From Acrasis kona (taxonomy: Eukaryota; Heterolobosea; Eutetramitea; Acrasida; Acrasidae): DNA of 64,000 bases. Shown piece by piece: positions 53,194 to 63,763 of the stretch. The DNA lies in NCBI GenBank assembly GCA_026419775.2, contig JAOPGA020001197.1, forward strand, positions 90,536 through 154,535, given 5' to 3'. Numbering within the stretch: position 1 is the stretch's first letter; the number at the start of each line of letters is the position of its first letter. The notes below the pieces were generated by a model. The model made no database searches, was not told the DNA's origin, and saw nothing but the letters and a program-made list of their open reading frames with translations. Made by a program: the position numbers and the translations under genes.

Positions 53194-53572
53194 CTTTTCT
53201 TACTAGGAAAGTTCGCTATTGTCTGCTTTATGTTCGATGTCAATAAGCCTTCTTCATAGGAAATCTCTAAATCAGTTCCAACATCACTGGTGGTATGTGT
53301 ATTATCAATATCCTCCCCAATGCTTGACATGCTGGCACAAAGGAATGTGTATGGCCGTTATTGATGATATTGACGTGTGACAGTTTAGAAACAAATTTTT
53401 CGGACTGGAATCATTAGGGTGAGAAAAGGCACATGATTCATGAATCAAGTCGAAAAGGCGCAAAGAACACAGGATGTTTGTTTAATCAGAAAACAACAAA
53501 TGCAGAATGGCCATTAAATATAATAGAAGCTATCAACAAATTTTAATTGCACATGTACTGTTATAAGTTTTT
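53194..53572. other. Gap between F-box and uS19m genes
   Basis: The left part (53194-53330) holds the possible N-terminal extension or upstream ORF of the F-box gene. The remainder up to 53572 has no supported gene and presumably carries the promoter of the F-box gene and the 3' region of the uS19m gene. Confidence 0.4.
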
Positions 53573-53935
53573 TCACCTGAAGTTTTTCTTCCCAAGAACC
53601 TTCTCTTTCTTTCTGAACACACAAATTTTACGTGTGAACGAAAACTCTCCAAATTTCATACCTTCAGAACCCGGTTGCAATGTGGTTTCTTTAAACTCTT
53701 TTCCATTATGTATCATAGCTGTTTTTCCAATAAATTCTGGTAATATTGTAGAGTCGCGGCTGACGACATACATTGGGGCTTCGGCAGGTAGTCTATCCCC
53801 TTTTAAAAAGTATTTATTCAATAATCTCGAATTGACATAGATGAATTTCTTCAAGGACCTGCTTCCGGTCATTTTAAAGTGTGGGTTGACAAGTCTTACA
53901 AAATTCTTTAACAATTGAGTTATAAAGACCAACAT
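53573..53935 (-). CDS. MRPS19: Mitochondrial ribosomal protein uS19m
   Basis: Single exon, 120 residues. The core is a typical S19: SRSLKKFIYVNSRLLNKYF at the start of the domain, then VSRDSTILPEFIGKTAMIHNGKEFKE, then GMKFGEFSFTRKICVFRKK. The last two contact 16S-type rRNA in the head of the small subunit. The 20-residue extension before it (MLVFITQLLKNFVRLVNPHFK) is amphipathic and free of acidic residues, suiting mitochondrial import. The motif sequence is bacterial/mitochondrial type, not cytosolic uS19. Finding it in nuclear DNA with neighbouring intron-bearing genes shows transfer from the mitochondrial genome, since in Naegleria relatives rps19 is mitochondrially encoded. Confidence 0.92.
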   Translation of the reverse strand: MLVFITQLLKNFVRLVNPHFKMTGSRSLKKFIYVNSRLLNKYFLKGDRLPAEAPMYVVSRDSTILPEFIGKTAMIHNGKEFKETTLQPGSEGMKFGEFSFTRKICVFRKKEKVLGKKNFR

Positions 53936-54249
53936 TGTCTGTGTACTGAGTATTCCTAATGGAGAAAATACGGATAGGGAGGTTTTGGAGATGTTATCAA
54001 CAATTTAAAATGAAGACTTCAAGAATTAGTTCTTCATCGGATTGAATTACCTGATCGAATCACACATTTGTATTTTGATAACGCACTCAAGACGCAAGAT
54101 CTAAAAATATGATCCGATACAAATAACAAGATTTTCCCGCAGCGCCGTCTTAACCTCAAAATAATAGATCTCCGCACATGATGATTAAAAACCTGCTCCA
54201 ACTTTTATTGAATCGATCTTTGGCTATCTATGTTTGATCTACCCTTGTT
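53936..54249. other. Intergenic gap, nothing recognised
   Basis: About 310 AT-rich bases between the start of the uS19m gene and the 3' end of the small gene at 54250. Reading both strands I find only short frames broken by stops, with no repeat or RNA fold that I can support. Confidence 0.4.
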
Positions 54250-54491
54250 TCATTTCCGTTCTAGAGCGGCTTTCTCTGCCTCATGAGCCCTTTTCTTGTC
54301 TTTCATCCTTACAAAAGATTCATTATTCACCAACGTGTATAAACTGAGGATGATGTCTGCGAAATAACGTTGCATTGGAATCCATCCCAGTCGTGACAAA
54401 TTATCTACTGATATATCAATGCGGCTATTTTTATGAGGTCATTAATCACGGGATCCGTAAATGAGCCTACTTTGCAATCACGAGAATCCAT
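54250..54491 (-). CDS. Small protein with an apparent one-base frame slip
   Basis: On the minus strand an ATG at 54491 starts MDSRDCKVGSFTDPVINDLIK. One frame over, the text continues naturally as NSRIDISVDNLSRLGWIPMQ...YFADIILSLYTLVNNESFVRMKDKKRAHEAEKAALERK to a TGA at 54250-54252, about 80 residues in all. The two halves meet at a run of five A (minus-strand ATAAAAATAGC near 54430), where a sixth A would make them one frame. A 25-nt GT-AG intron ending at the same place is formally possible but too short. The charged coiled-coil end and balanced composition look coding. No family recognised. Confidence 0.45.
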
Positions 54492-54663
54492 GACATCCAC
54501 TTGTTCAGGACAAATGTCATATTATCGGATAATCTTTTTGCTATGACTTAAGTAGTTAAAACTCTTCGCTTTTATATTATCAACACCACTAAACAGGATG
54601 GAGTCTGAAAATTTTATTATTTAAAGGATTGCAGTGATGGCGTAATATTATCCAACCAACAAA

Positions 54664-56295
54664 ATGAAATCAATAAATATTGGTTCACGTGCCGAGTCAT
54701 CTTTTGTAGAACCAACCTACATTGATGCCATTGTGGAGAGCGATAATGCAAAGTTTCAATACGCTGACATTTTGCCAGTGGCTTGTGCTGTACTCGTAAT
54801 AATGTTTTGTTTAATCGCTTCAGTTACTTCATATCACATTCAACTTGGTTTAGAGAAGAGGGATCAGCAACATAAATTTGACGAGTATTGCAAAGACCAG
54901 ACAAGATCCATACAGCTCACAATTCTTCAAGCAGAAAGTACATTGACACGTCTTTTGTTCACACTAAAGACTGTTAAGGATCGGTTACCAAGTATTGATC
55001 ATAGAGAAAGCTTCTCAGTATATCTTGAAGACAATCAAGACACATGGGCTTCGGAGGTCCGCACTTTACAATTAGTTGATGTTGTGACTTTAAAAAACTC
55101 CACAGAATTCTCCGAAAACATGAAGAACCAAAGTGATGTGTTTCAAGATTTTTATTTCAAAGCGAACAAAGGCAGTAAATATGAAGCCATACCTGATTCC
55201 TCTCCGGAAAGTCATACTTACTACTACAACTACGCAGCTTTACCTTCATCAGATCCTTCTGTTAGGAACTCTTTGGGATTTGACCACTCTTCCAGTCCCA
55301 TACTATCAAAAGCCCTTAGCAAGGCATTAAATAACTACTGGAAGATTTATAGTTCTGAATACTCTGAAAATTTGTCTGTTATTAATCAGACTGGTGTACA
55401 ACTGTATCTAGCTGCACCCAGCGCTGGTAAACCATTGATTGTGTCTGCATTGGTCTCCATTCTTGATGTGATGCCTAGTTCCGTCGACTCTCAAGACACC
55501 AATGCCATGTATGTTATTATACAAGATACCAAAATGACTTTGAGCGGTTCCTTTATGTACCATAGCAACCGTCAGACCTTGCAGTTATATGAAGGAACTC
55601 TTCCCTTCCGGTCAAAATACAATACTACTGGTGCCGTGAGATTAGGAGACAGATACTATAACCTCACATTTGTACCAGAACCATCCTTCTTGAATAATTT
55701 GAGTTATAGTCTAACCAAATATATTGGTGTCATCGTGTGCACTACAATCTCTCTACTAGTCATTCCAATTTGTGTGCTAGTCTTCTTCTTACGTAGACTA
55801 TACGTGTCCCATCAGATAAGGTTACTGTCAAAGCACAAAATTGTTGCGATGAATGCAGCACAAAACAAACTTGCCAATCTATTCAAAAGAATTGTTTTAC
55901 AAGAAGAGAAAACAAATATAATTTTGAATGCACTTGATGTCATCATTGTTGTACTTGACAAGAGAGGAAAGGTCTTAAGAACTAATAGCTCTTTTGATAT
56001 TTTCTTGGACTACTCCGACACTGACATTGAACATGGCCTGGAGGTTACTAAAATCACTCCAGAATTGGATTTATCAGTGCTTAATAGCTCTGTTTACCCA
56101 ATTGCTATTAACACACGGCTAATAAATCGTGGGGGAGACGAATTGCCTAATAAAATGACATTGTATAGTTTGATAAGTACCAAAGCAGTTACTCCATTAG
56201 ATTCAGAAGATGCGGTAGAGAAAGTGGAGGAATCTCTTCTGCTAACTATTGAGGTTATACCCAGAAGGGATGTTATAGTAGAGGTAGAATTGTAA
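54664..56295 (+). CDS. CHASE-PAS membrane sensor without an output domain
   Basis: Single exon, 543 residues. TM1 (about 40-62) and TM2 (about 355-380) bracket an extracellular domain of some 290 residues with many glycosylation sequons. Its motif NSLGFDHSSSPILSKALSKALNN followed by VQLYLAAP matches the CHASE ligand-binding domain of cytokinin-receptor-type kinases. After TM2 comes a helical signalling linker (LANLFKRIVLQEEKTNIILNAL) and a PAS domain (VIIVVLDKRGKVLRTNSSFDIFL). The protein then ends with no histidine kinase, cyclase or RGS domain. It is similar in layout and in the linker/PAS part to the next gene, which carries an RGS domain, so the two are probably tandem paralogues and this one has lost its effector, or works through a partner. 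Confidence 0.8.
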   Translation: MKSINIGSRAESSFVEPTYIDAIVESDNAKFQYADILPVACAVLVIMFCLIASVTSYHIQLGLEKRDQQHKFDEYCKDQTRSIQLTILQAESTLTRLLFTLKTVKDRLPSIDHRESFSVYLEDNQDTWASEVRTLQLVDVVTLKNSTEFSENMKNQSDVFQDFYFKANKGSKYEAIPDSSPESHTYYYNYAALPSSDPSVRNSLGFDHSSSPILSKALSKALNNYWKIYSSEYSENLSVINQTGVQLYLAAPSAGKPLIVSALVSILDVMPSSVDSQDTNAMYVIIQDTKMTLSGSFMYHSNRQTLQLYEGTLPFRSKYNTTGAVRLGDRYYNLTFVPEPSFLNNLSYSLTKYIGVIVCTTISLLVIPICVLVFFLRRLYVSHQIRLLSKHKIVAMNAAQNKLANLFKRIVLQEEKTNIILNALDVIIVVLDKRGKVLRTNSSFDIFLDYSDTDIEHGLEVTKITPELDLSVLNSSVYPIAINTRLINRGGDELPNKMTLYSLISTKAVTPLDSEDAVEKVEESLLLTIEVIPRRDVIVEVEL

Positions 56296-56536
56296 AGTAG
56301 AACAAATTCAAAATAAAAATATTTTCATGAAGTTGAGAACAATGACACCTTGTGAATAATCAACTTTCGTTTGAACTTCTATTGATAATGTCAAAGTCAT
56401 TAACTGTTGCATCGAACCGTCCAATAGGTCAGACAACGAAAATGTCGTTTATTATAATTGTACAATTAGGGTGAAAATCAAAGTTAAAAATAGTTTTTGC
56501 ATTCAATTAACATCATCTGTCAGTGATATTTGCATC

Positions 56537-58677
56537 ATGCATGGTTTTGATGATGTAATATCACCCAATGACATACACTCTGCTTTCAAACCCTCTCAAC
56601 CAAGTCAAATCAGAGAGGGCGTTGGGATACATTCCCTTCGTCTGAAGATGTTGGCTGTACTTTCAATTATATCACTCTCGATAATCATCGCATTTTGTGC
56701 TGTACTTTTTGGTGTATTTCCAGTCAGGTAAGCTGTTTCGAGATGACACATAATTTAATAAATAGATTGTTAGACATTGAGAATAGTAGGGTTACAAATT
56801 GGATATAGCAAAGTGTCACATCACATGTTGTTTTCAATGAATTACTTTTCTATTCTTGCAAGTCTAACTAGTGATAATCTGCTTTCAAATTACGACCAAG
56901 ACTTCAACTTATACAAGTTGTTTGAAAACTTCAACCCGGATTTAGAAACGGCTGCTCAATCATCTAACCAATTAGGAGCAAATCATGTTGCATATTATCA
57001 TGTAAATGGTTCCCTCATATATCAATCTGGTTTCTACACAGGTGAAGCTTCATCATTTTTCACACTTCCAACGAGTGGTCCAAATAGCATCTCAAACTTG
57101 ATACCTGGTGTAAATGCTCTTTTTCTCAAAAATACTTCGGGTTATAGTGGTGCTGCTCTGTATAATTTTAATGGTCGACCATTGCTAATGACATCTGAAA
57201 CAATACATAATGGTAGGGGAATTTTCGGAGGATGGATTGTGGCGAGTAAATTACTAAGTGATGACTATCATCAAGATTTGGCGGACAGTATACAAATGTG
57301 TGTGACTGTTCTGCCGTGGCAAAATAAAACAGTAGGAGATTCTTATCAATCTCTTTTGTCCTCGAAGCCAGTTTATCCTTCTTTTAATAATGACTGGGGT
57401 ATAGACACAAAAACTCAACCCTCTATTTTTGATGGTAGGTTTATGGAAAATAGATTTTGTAGAAGGGACAGTTATAAGGCCCCCTTTGTTAACCGACGTG
57501 CTGGCGCGTTTCTTCTTTACGACATGTTTGGTAGTCCTAGTTTTGTTTATCAATTGGACATCACAACCACCAATTTGTATACTGGCCTTATTGGCATCCT
57601 TGTAAGTATTGTTGTTATTGTAGTTGGTATCGTGCTTGTGACAATCTTCATTATTCTTTTCTTGGACTGTGTTATCCTAAATCGTGTTGGTAATATAACC
57701 AGACAGTTACAACAAATTACAATCCAAAAGGATGTAAGAAGTAGGTTGAAGAAGACGTCCTCTCATGGAGATGAAATCAATGTGCTTGTATATTGTGTAA
57801 ATAGAATGTTGCAATCATTACAAACGTCCAAAGAAAAGATATCAACCATACTGAATAGAACTGTATTTCAAGAAGAGAGGGGACGAAATTTGTTAAACGC
57901 CCTAACTGATTTTATGGTATGTATTTTGGTAGACGATGGAACAATACAGGAGGCAAATCCTTCATTCCAAGAGCGATTTAAAATCGACCTCACAAAGGGA
58001 AGAGGATTAGTAAGTTCCCATATTGCTGTTATTTAACAACCACAGATTAAATTCGATAGATTCACCACTGGACTTGAGTTGAGTGATTTCATCGAATTAG
58101 CCAACAGCTCAAAGAAGGTTGAGGGTTGGTTGGTCACACTTTTCAACACTAGAATACCTGTCACTCTATCAGCATCAAAATGTACCATTGTTATCCAAGA
58201 TGAACCAAAGGAGGCGCTTGTCATAGTCGCACAGAACAAAACTGAGGAGAAGAACATGGCACGAAAACTTGAAAACGTTCAAACTAATTTCTTATTCTCA
58301 AAAACATGGCACGACCCGAAAGAAAGGTTGGAATTCTTTAATTTTTGTGTCAACGAATTATCAGCGTAAGTCGCACATACATAACTTACTAATTATACTT
58401 TAGTGAGAATATAAACTTTTTGACGGAGGTACAATTATACCGTTCCACAAAGTCAGTTGAGGAAAGATTAGAAATGCAAAATAAAATAATGGACAGATTC
58501 TTAACACATTCATCGAGCGAGGTATTAAATTTATCCGGAGAAATCATGGACAGAGAGTTGAGATTAGTAAAGGAGGGTTACGCACAAAGGGATTTATTCA
58601 ATAATCTTGAGCAGTTTGTGAGGGAGATGGTGATTACAGACACCTTTTCTAGATACTTGAAACATGTCAAGAAGTAA
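56537..58677 (+). CDS. CHASE4-HAMP-PAS-RGS membrane receptor
   Basis: Four exons, join(56537..56727,56809..58009,58046..58365,58404..58677), 661 residues. TM1 (about 35-60), an extracellular CHASE4-like sensor (about 65-330), TM2 (about 335-362), a HAMP helix pair (NRVGNITRQLQQITI...DEINVLVYCVNRML), then a PAS domain (NALTDFMVCILVDDGTIQEANPSF onward). The C-terminal 120 residues are an RGS domain: FLFSKTWHDPKERLEFFNFCVNELSAENINFLTEVQLYR, IMDRFLTHSSSEVLNLS, and LFNNLEQFVREMVITDTFSRYLK. RGS domains speed GTP hydrolysis on G-alpha. The introns of 36 and 38 nt are firm. The first one is uncertain: an 81-nt intron keeps frame, while a more typical 38-nt one would add 14 plausible residues but then break frame. 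Confidence 0.82.
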
Positions 58678-58947
58678 TTTTTCTCAATGACCAGTAGTGA
58701 GTGGACTTTTTAATGCTGTTCGGATGTAATTGAATAAAATTCAATTTTGTCTATGGTCTGTTATTTTACTTGAACCAGAAGGTCTCCTAAGACCAAATAC
58801 CAATTTGATGTTGGTGCATCGCTGATGTCAAAGTGTCAACCTAAAATGTGTTGGCAAAACAAATAATGGTTACAAAAGAAGTTCGCAAGAACATGTGGGC
58901 CCCATCCACAAATTATGTTGCTCAACAGATCGAATATTACTTAAAAA

Positions 58948-60330
58948 ATGGGAAACCAATCCAGCGCAATAACAGCAAAACCAAACAGTGTAGTCATCGG
59001 AGATGAAACATCCTCTGTGCTAAAATTATCTGCTCAAACCGAATACAACCAGATGAATCTCGACTCTCAAGAACTGTATCTTATGGCCTCCATTGACGCT
59101 CCATCAATGAAAGTAGAAAGAGCCCCGATTGATATAACTTGCGTCATTGACATTTCAGGAAGCATGAGTGGTTCAAAGCTATTGCTTGTTATCAAAACTC
59201 TGAAATTTATGATAGACCAGTTTAGTAGCGAGGATAAATTATCCAGTGTGACATTCAATCATGAGACGGAGGTTGTCGCAAATCCAACAGCCATGACAAG
59301 CGCTAACAAGGAGAGCATCAAGAACCGCATTGACAGACTATTTGCAACCAATGGTACAAACCTTTGCGAAGGTCTTCTCAAAGGAATATCAACCCTGTCC
59401 AAAACAACCACTAGTGACATTAAATCCGTTTTATTGTTTACAGACGGAGAGGCCACAGATGGTATAACAGATACTGACAAAATTGTTTCTGCTGCGAAAA
59501 AAGCTATCAAGAAATCTTTCAAAAAAAATAACACTGTTAATGTTTTTACGTTTGGTTTTGGAGAAGACCATAGCGGTACCGTGTTGAACACCATAGCGAA
59601 AGAGAACAATGGTCAGTATTATTACATTAAAGGGGTAGACGAAATAGCATCTGCATTTTCGGACTGTCTTGGTGGTCTTTTGAGTGTTGCCGCCCAGAAT
59701 TTGAAATTAATGGTGGAGCCCTGTGACGGTGTGAGCATAAAAGCCATCTTAACATCATATAATAAAATATCAGATAACGAGGTTCGAATTGGAGATATCT
59801 ATGCTGAAGAACACAAAGATGTAGTATTGGAGGTTGTGATAGATAAAGCGACAGAGATGTCGGCACAACCCATTGTAAATTTCTCATTGTCATATTATGA
59901 TGTTATATCTAAGCAGTTATCATCAACAGAAGTGATGGTAACGATAGATAGAGTAAAAGATGCTGATTGTAAGCAGGTCAACTCGGAGGTTGTCAAACAA
60001 AAGTTGAGAGTTAAAACTGTTGAAGCACTAGACCAAAGCAGGACATGTGCTGATGCAGGTAACATAAGCGAAGCATTAAGCATACTAGAAATTGCTAAAA
60101 AAGAACTCTGCGCGAACAACAACGGAGAGGAATATTATAGCAACGTTACAGACAAACTACAAGAAACGATGAATAACATGAACACTGTAGAGGAATACTC
60201 ATCAAGAGGCAACAAGATGATGTGCACAATGTGGACCGAAGAATCTTACCAAAGATCATGTGACCCAGTCAACTCCCAATATTCCACAGGAGAAAAGAGA
60301 AAAGCATTCGGCAAGTTTAAAATCTTCTAA
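58948..60330 (+). CDS. von Willebrand factor A domain protein, probably N-myristoylated
   Basis: Single exon, 460 residues. Begins MGNQSS, a good N-myristoylation context that would tether it to membranes. Residues about 60-245 form a vWA domain with a complete metal-ion-dependent adhesion site: VIDISGSMS, then NGTNL, then FTDGEATDG. The layout with the following beta-rich segment (NLKLMVEPCDGVSIKAI and DIYAEEHKDVVLEV) matches cytosolic vWA proteins found widely in protists, plants and bacteria. A helical C-terminus (VVKQKLRVKTVEALDQS) follows. Ligand unknown. It is clearly not an integrin: no signal peptide and no membrane helix. Confidence 0.9.
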   Translation: MGNQSSAITAKPNSVVIGDETSSVLKLSAQTEYNQMNLDSQELYLMASIDAPSMKVERAPIDITCVIDISGSMSGSKLLLVIKTLKFMIDQFSSEDKLSSVTFNHETEVVANPTAMTSANKESIKNRIDRLFATNGTNLCEGLLKGISTLSKTTTSDIKSVLLFTDGEATDGITDTDKIVSAAKKAIKKSFKKNNTVNVFTFGFGEDHSGTVLNTIAKENNGQYYYIKGVDEIASAFSDCLGGLLSVAAQNLKLMVEPCDGVSIKAILTSYNKISDNEVRIGDIYAEEHKDVVLEVVIDKATEMSAQPIVNFSLSYYDVISKQLSSTEVMVTIDRVKDADCKQVNSEVVKQKLRVKTVEALDQSRTCADAGNISEALSILEIAKKELCANNNGEEYYSNVTDKLQETMNNMNTVEEYSSRGNKMMCTMWTEESYQRSCDPVNSQYSTGEKRKAFGKFKIF

Positions 60331-60332
60331 AA

Positions 60333-62293
60333 TTAAATATTTATTTTCACAACATAAACAGCACCTTGATATCTAAACTCTCTTGTTTCTCTCGGAGCAG
60401 ACACAATTAATTCTTGTTTTCCATCACCATCCACATCAACAGCAATCACATCGCTACCAAATTTAGATCTCGGCACATTAAACATGATCGATTGATTTGC
60501 AGATGCAGAACAGTTCCAAACTTGACCTCTGGGAAAATCACTCGATCCCTTCCACACATACAATGCACCACTGGCATGACCCGCTTGAGTGTTCCTGTAT
60601 GGTTCCGTCATATACAAGTCATCGATCCCATCATGATTCAAATCAGCAAATCCAATTTTGAAACCCAATCTCGAAAACATTTGATCGCTATTGAATTGCG
60701 TGACGATGGCGTGATGAATGTCATTCAAATTAAATTCCATTCCAGAATTCACATCCAATCGATTCAAATCAATCAACATCACACTACCTCCTAAAAAGTT
60801 TTTTGATTCATAAATCTGTTTTGTGGTACGTGTGATGGCACTCAGCGCCAAGATTGGTAATTCTGCATTTGAAATGCCCCAAGGTTGACCAACATCAAAT
60901 TCAAATCCAATTCGATCAAATTCTTCAAAACCCACGATACTAAAAGCCAACTTGTAATCATCACCGATCACTTTGTAAACGTTTAATTTCCCTTGACCTC
61001 TAATTTGCCCATCTGATGAATCATAAGGTGCACCAATCATCAACCACTTTTGAGATTCCACCCATAACACATGAGTGCCGAATAAGTGATGCGCATCTGT
61101 ACCATGGAATTTGTAATTTGCATTTTCGAATGATTTGATTTTTTCCATTCCATCACTACCATCATGATTCCACTCAGGCGAACTATTGAATACACAAACG
61201 AGACCAGTTTGTTTTTTGGAATCAACATGAGCGTAGGGACATGATACGATCAAATCTAATTTTCCATCTCCGTTTAAATCTCCGGTAGCGAGTTGAGTTC
61301 CCATGTATAACTCAGCGAGGGTGGAATTAAAAGTGATTTGAATTTTCCAATTGGGTTTTGATGGAAATGATGAATTGCTCGATCCCAAATAAATGTGAAT
61401 TTCACCTTGTGTGTAGTATTTGTGTTGTTTGGAATCATGACTGGGTGATGAGATGATCATGTCCATGTGACCGTCGTGATTAATGTCCAAAGTACTTACC
61501 GCGTATCCGAAACGTGAATATTCTTTTTGACCGGCATGAGTGGATAATGTGATTTGATTTTTGGTGTTGATGAGATCGACCTGACCTGATTGGGAGGATC
61601 CTTTGAAGCTTACTCCGTAGGATCCGATTAGAATGTGATTGGTGTTGAGTATCTTTGATAAGCTGTGACCAGTGTATGCGTATTGTTTTGGAATGGAAAA
61701 TAATGTCGTGAGCGCATTGTTGTTGTTGTTGGGTTGTTGGTGATGATTGATGATGCTTTGAAGAATGTGCTTGTTCTCAAGATGGATCTCGATGCCTCCT
61801 TCTGGTGTCATTTTTATTTTCGGTTTTAAAATCCTTTTTACGAAGGCTTTGTGATACTCTGATTGAGGTGTGTCGAAATGGTACTTGTGGAAATGATTGG
61901 AGTTGGCATTGTTGTTTGATGTAAAGTTTGAGTCGGTCTCAAGAGCAGTCACAAGATCGTTCCACTCCCACTCGGTACGTGTGGCCCTGTTTTAAAAGTT
62001 GGAACATGAATTGATATGGTTACTTACATGTCGTCGATACCTCCGATGTGGTAAGACTCAAACTGTTCCATTAAGAATGGACTTTCTGAGGCAAATTTCA
62101 AAAGTAACTTGTCGGCCCATCTCTCTACAATATCACCAACGTACAACTCTAATGTACATTTTGCTAGTACAGAGAACGTGACGTTGTAGCCTTGTTGTTC
62201 ATATACCTTTATCAAATCTTTATAGGGAATGTACCAGTCGTACACTATTTGGTCTCTGTCATTCTCGTAGATTGAAACAACATCCCCGCCACC
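60333..62293 (-). CDS. GPI-specific phospholipase D-like protein, 5' catalytic part missing
   Basis: Two visible exons, complement(join(60333..61986,62028..62293)), 41-nt intron, about 640 residues. The upstream exon reads GGGDVVSIYEND...YDWYIPYKDLIKVYEQQG and SPFLMEQFESYHIGGIDDM, matching the region of GPLD1 just after its zinc-dependent catalytic core. The large exon encodes about six FG-GAP repeats of an integrin-like beta-propeller with calcium-binding loops (DINHDGHMDMI, DLNGDGKLDLI, DLNHDGIDDLY, DVDGDGKQELI). The exon begins at an acceptor AG at 62294-62295. The roughly 230 residues holding the Zn ligands and signal peptide are not found upstream in the next 1.4 kb. Either a long first intron leads out of the window or the gene is truncated near the inverted repeat. 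Confidence 0.85.
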
Positions 62294-63763
62294 CTAGTTA
62301 ACCTATACTCAACTTTACTAAAATCTTAAAAATAAATTAAGATTGAAGTATTTGTTCGTAAGAAGGTTGACTTACTTCAATCTTAATATTTTTTTAAGAT
62401 AATTTGAGATTAATCATCTAGTACTCCTACAATTTATTGAAGAAACAATTAGGAGCATCATGAAATCGTTTACATATCGTTGTCATTATCAAGTAATTAA
62501 AAAAGATGTTAAAGTTCAAATAATAAATAAACTATTCTACTATAGTATTATGAAACGCTTGAAATTTATGTCAGGAGATTGGAGTTGATTTACATAATAA
62601 TTTGAATTAACAATTCAAATCAAATTGAAGGAATTTTGAAATCTGCTTGCTTTTCAATACTTCGTTATATCTGTGTTTTTTAAATGTTTATGTTATGGAG
62701 AAGAACTTGACGAAAAGGACAGTCGAATAAAACTAGATTTAAGCAATGCATCATTTTTATTGCTGTTCTTCATTACATTCTGCAAAGCCTTTGATGTTGT
62801 TCAATAAATAACTGTTATAGGATTAAAATTAGGGATGAATAAACATGTGTCGGTGCGAGGGATCACATCAAACAGGTGGCATTAGTCTAAGTCTGTCGAA
62901 AAATAACGAATAGACTCAGGAGGATTTCGGCTATTTAACTAACAAAACATAGAGATGAAGACTTATGATTCACTTCTTGTTAACAACCCAAAGGGTAATG
63001 TAGGTATCAAATAACAAACACTTGAGATGTCTAGTCAAAGTTAATAACAGATGCTGTTGTCACTTACTAAAAGTACCTTGCTTCTACAATTCTTGCAATT
63101 ATAACCCAAGAATAAACAGCCTTTAAAAGTTTTAATCAGTGTTTGTTTAATTTTAACTTACTTCAAGTTACATCAAATGTGAACATCAAAAATTATTCTC
63201 TAGAGAAATTTGTGTTGTATTTGTCTGTGTTCACGATCGCACTATTTCCTAGAAATCTCGCGATATTTTAGTTGCTGTCGGACCTGTTATCAAAATGTTA
63301 TATCTTTTGAAAGTAATTCTTACGTGTTATATTAATACTCTATAACATAACTACAAAGATAGGATGGTTCACTTTTGCAGACAGGAGTTTTTCTTTTGTT
63401 TGTGATGATAATCAATTTGTTCTATTTAACATGGGTGCGAGCCAATGAAATTGTTTGGTCAACAATAAAAAAGCGGTAAAGTTACACATTGTAACTGATG
63501 ATCAATTCATCTGCTTGTGTTATCGAGGACGTGAAATGTTTTCAACTAAATCATAGTTCTCAACATATTGGAGCTTTAATTCACTAAATTTTGCTCAAAA
63601 TTATGTGCGTTTTAGAATTGCCTCGAGGTGTAGACAAAGAACATACGATCAGTTTGTACAGATATGCCCTCTTAATCACTAAACTGAAAAATACCCAAAA
63701 GACTGTATTCTTTGTTATGGGTTGATTATAGTTTATCAGAATTATTGTAAGACAAATAATTAT
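62294..63763. other. Gene-poor AT-rich interval
   Basis: About 1.47 kb, the longest stretch in the window with no frame over about 50 codons on either strand. Apart from the inverted repeat at 62323-62400 I find only simple AT-rich sequence, no tRNA-like fold, no transposase remnant and no recognisable exon of the phospholipase gene. It could be a long intron or a rearrangement scar. Confidence 0.5.
62323..62400. repeat. Inverted repeat, 28-bp arms with 22-base loop
   Basis: Left arm 62323-62350 and right arm 62373-62400 are reverse complements at 26 of 28 positions; the mismatches fall inside the A/T runs. The ends of the arms read ATCTTAAAAA and the inner ends TTAAGATTGAAGTA. The loop is 62351-62372. 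It could fold into a strong hairpin in DNA or RNA. It lies 30 bases upstream of the point where the phospholipase D-like homology stops. I see no target-site duplication that would prove a transposon. Confidence 0.8.
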
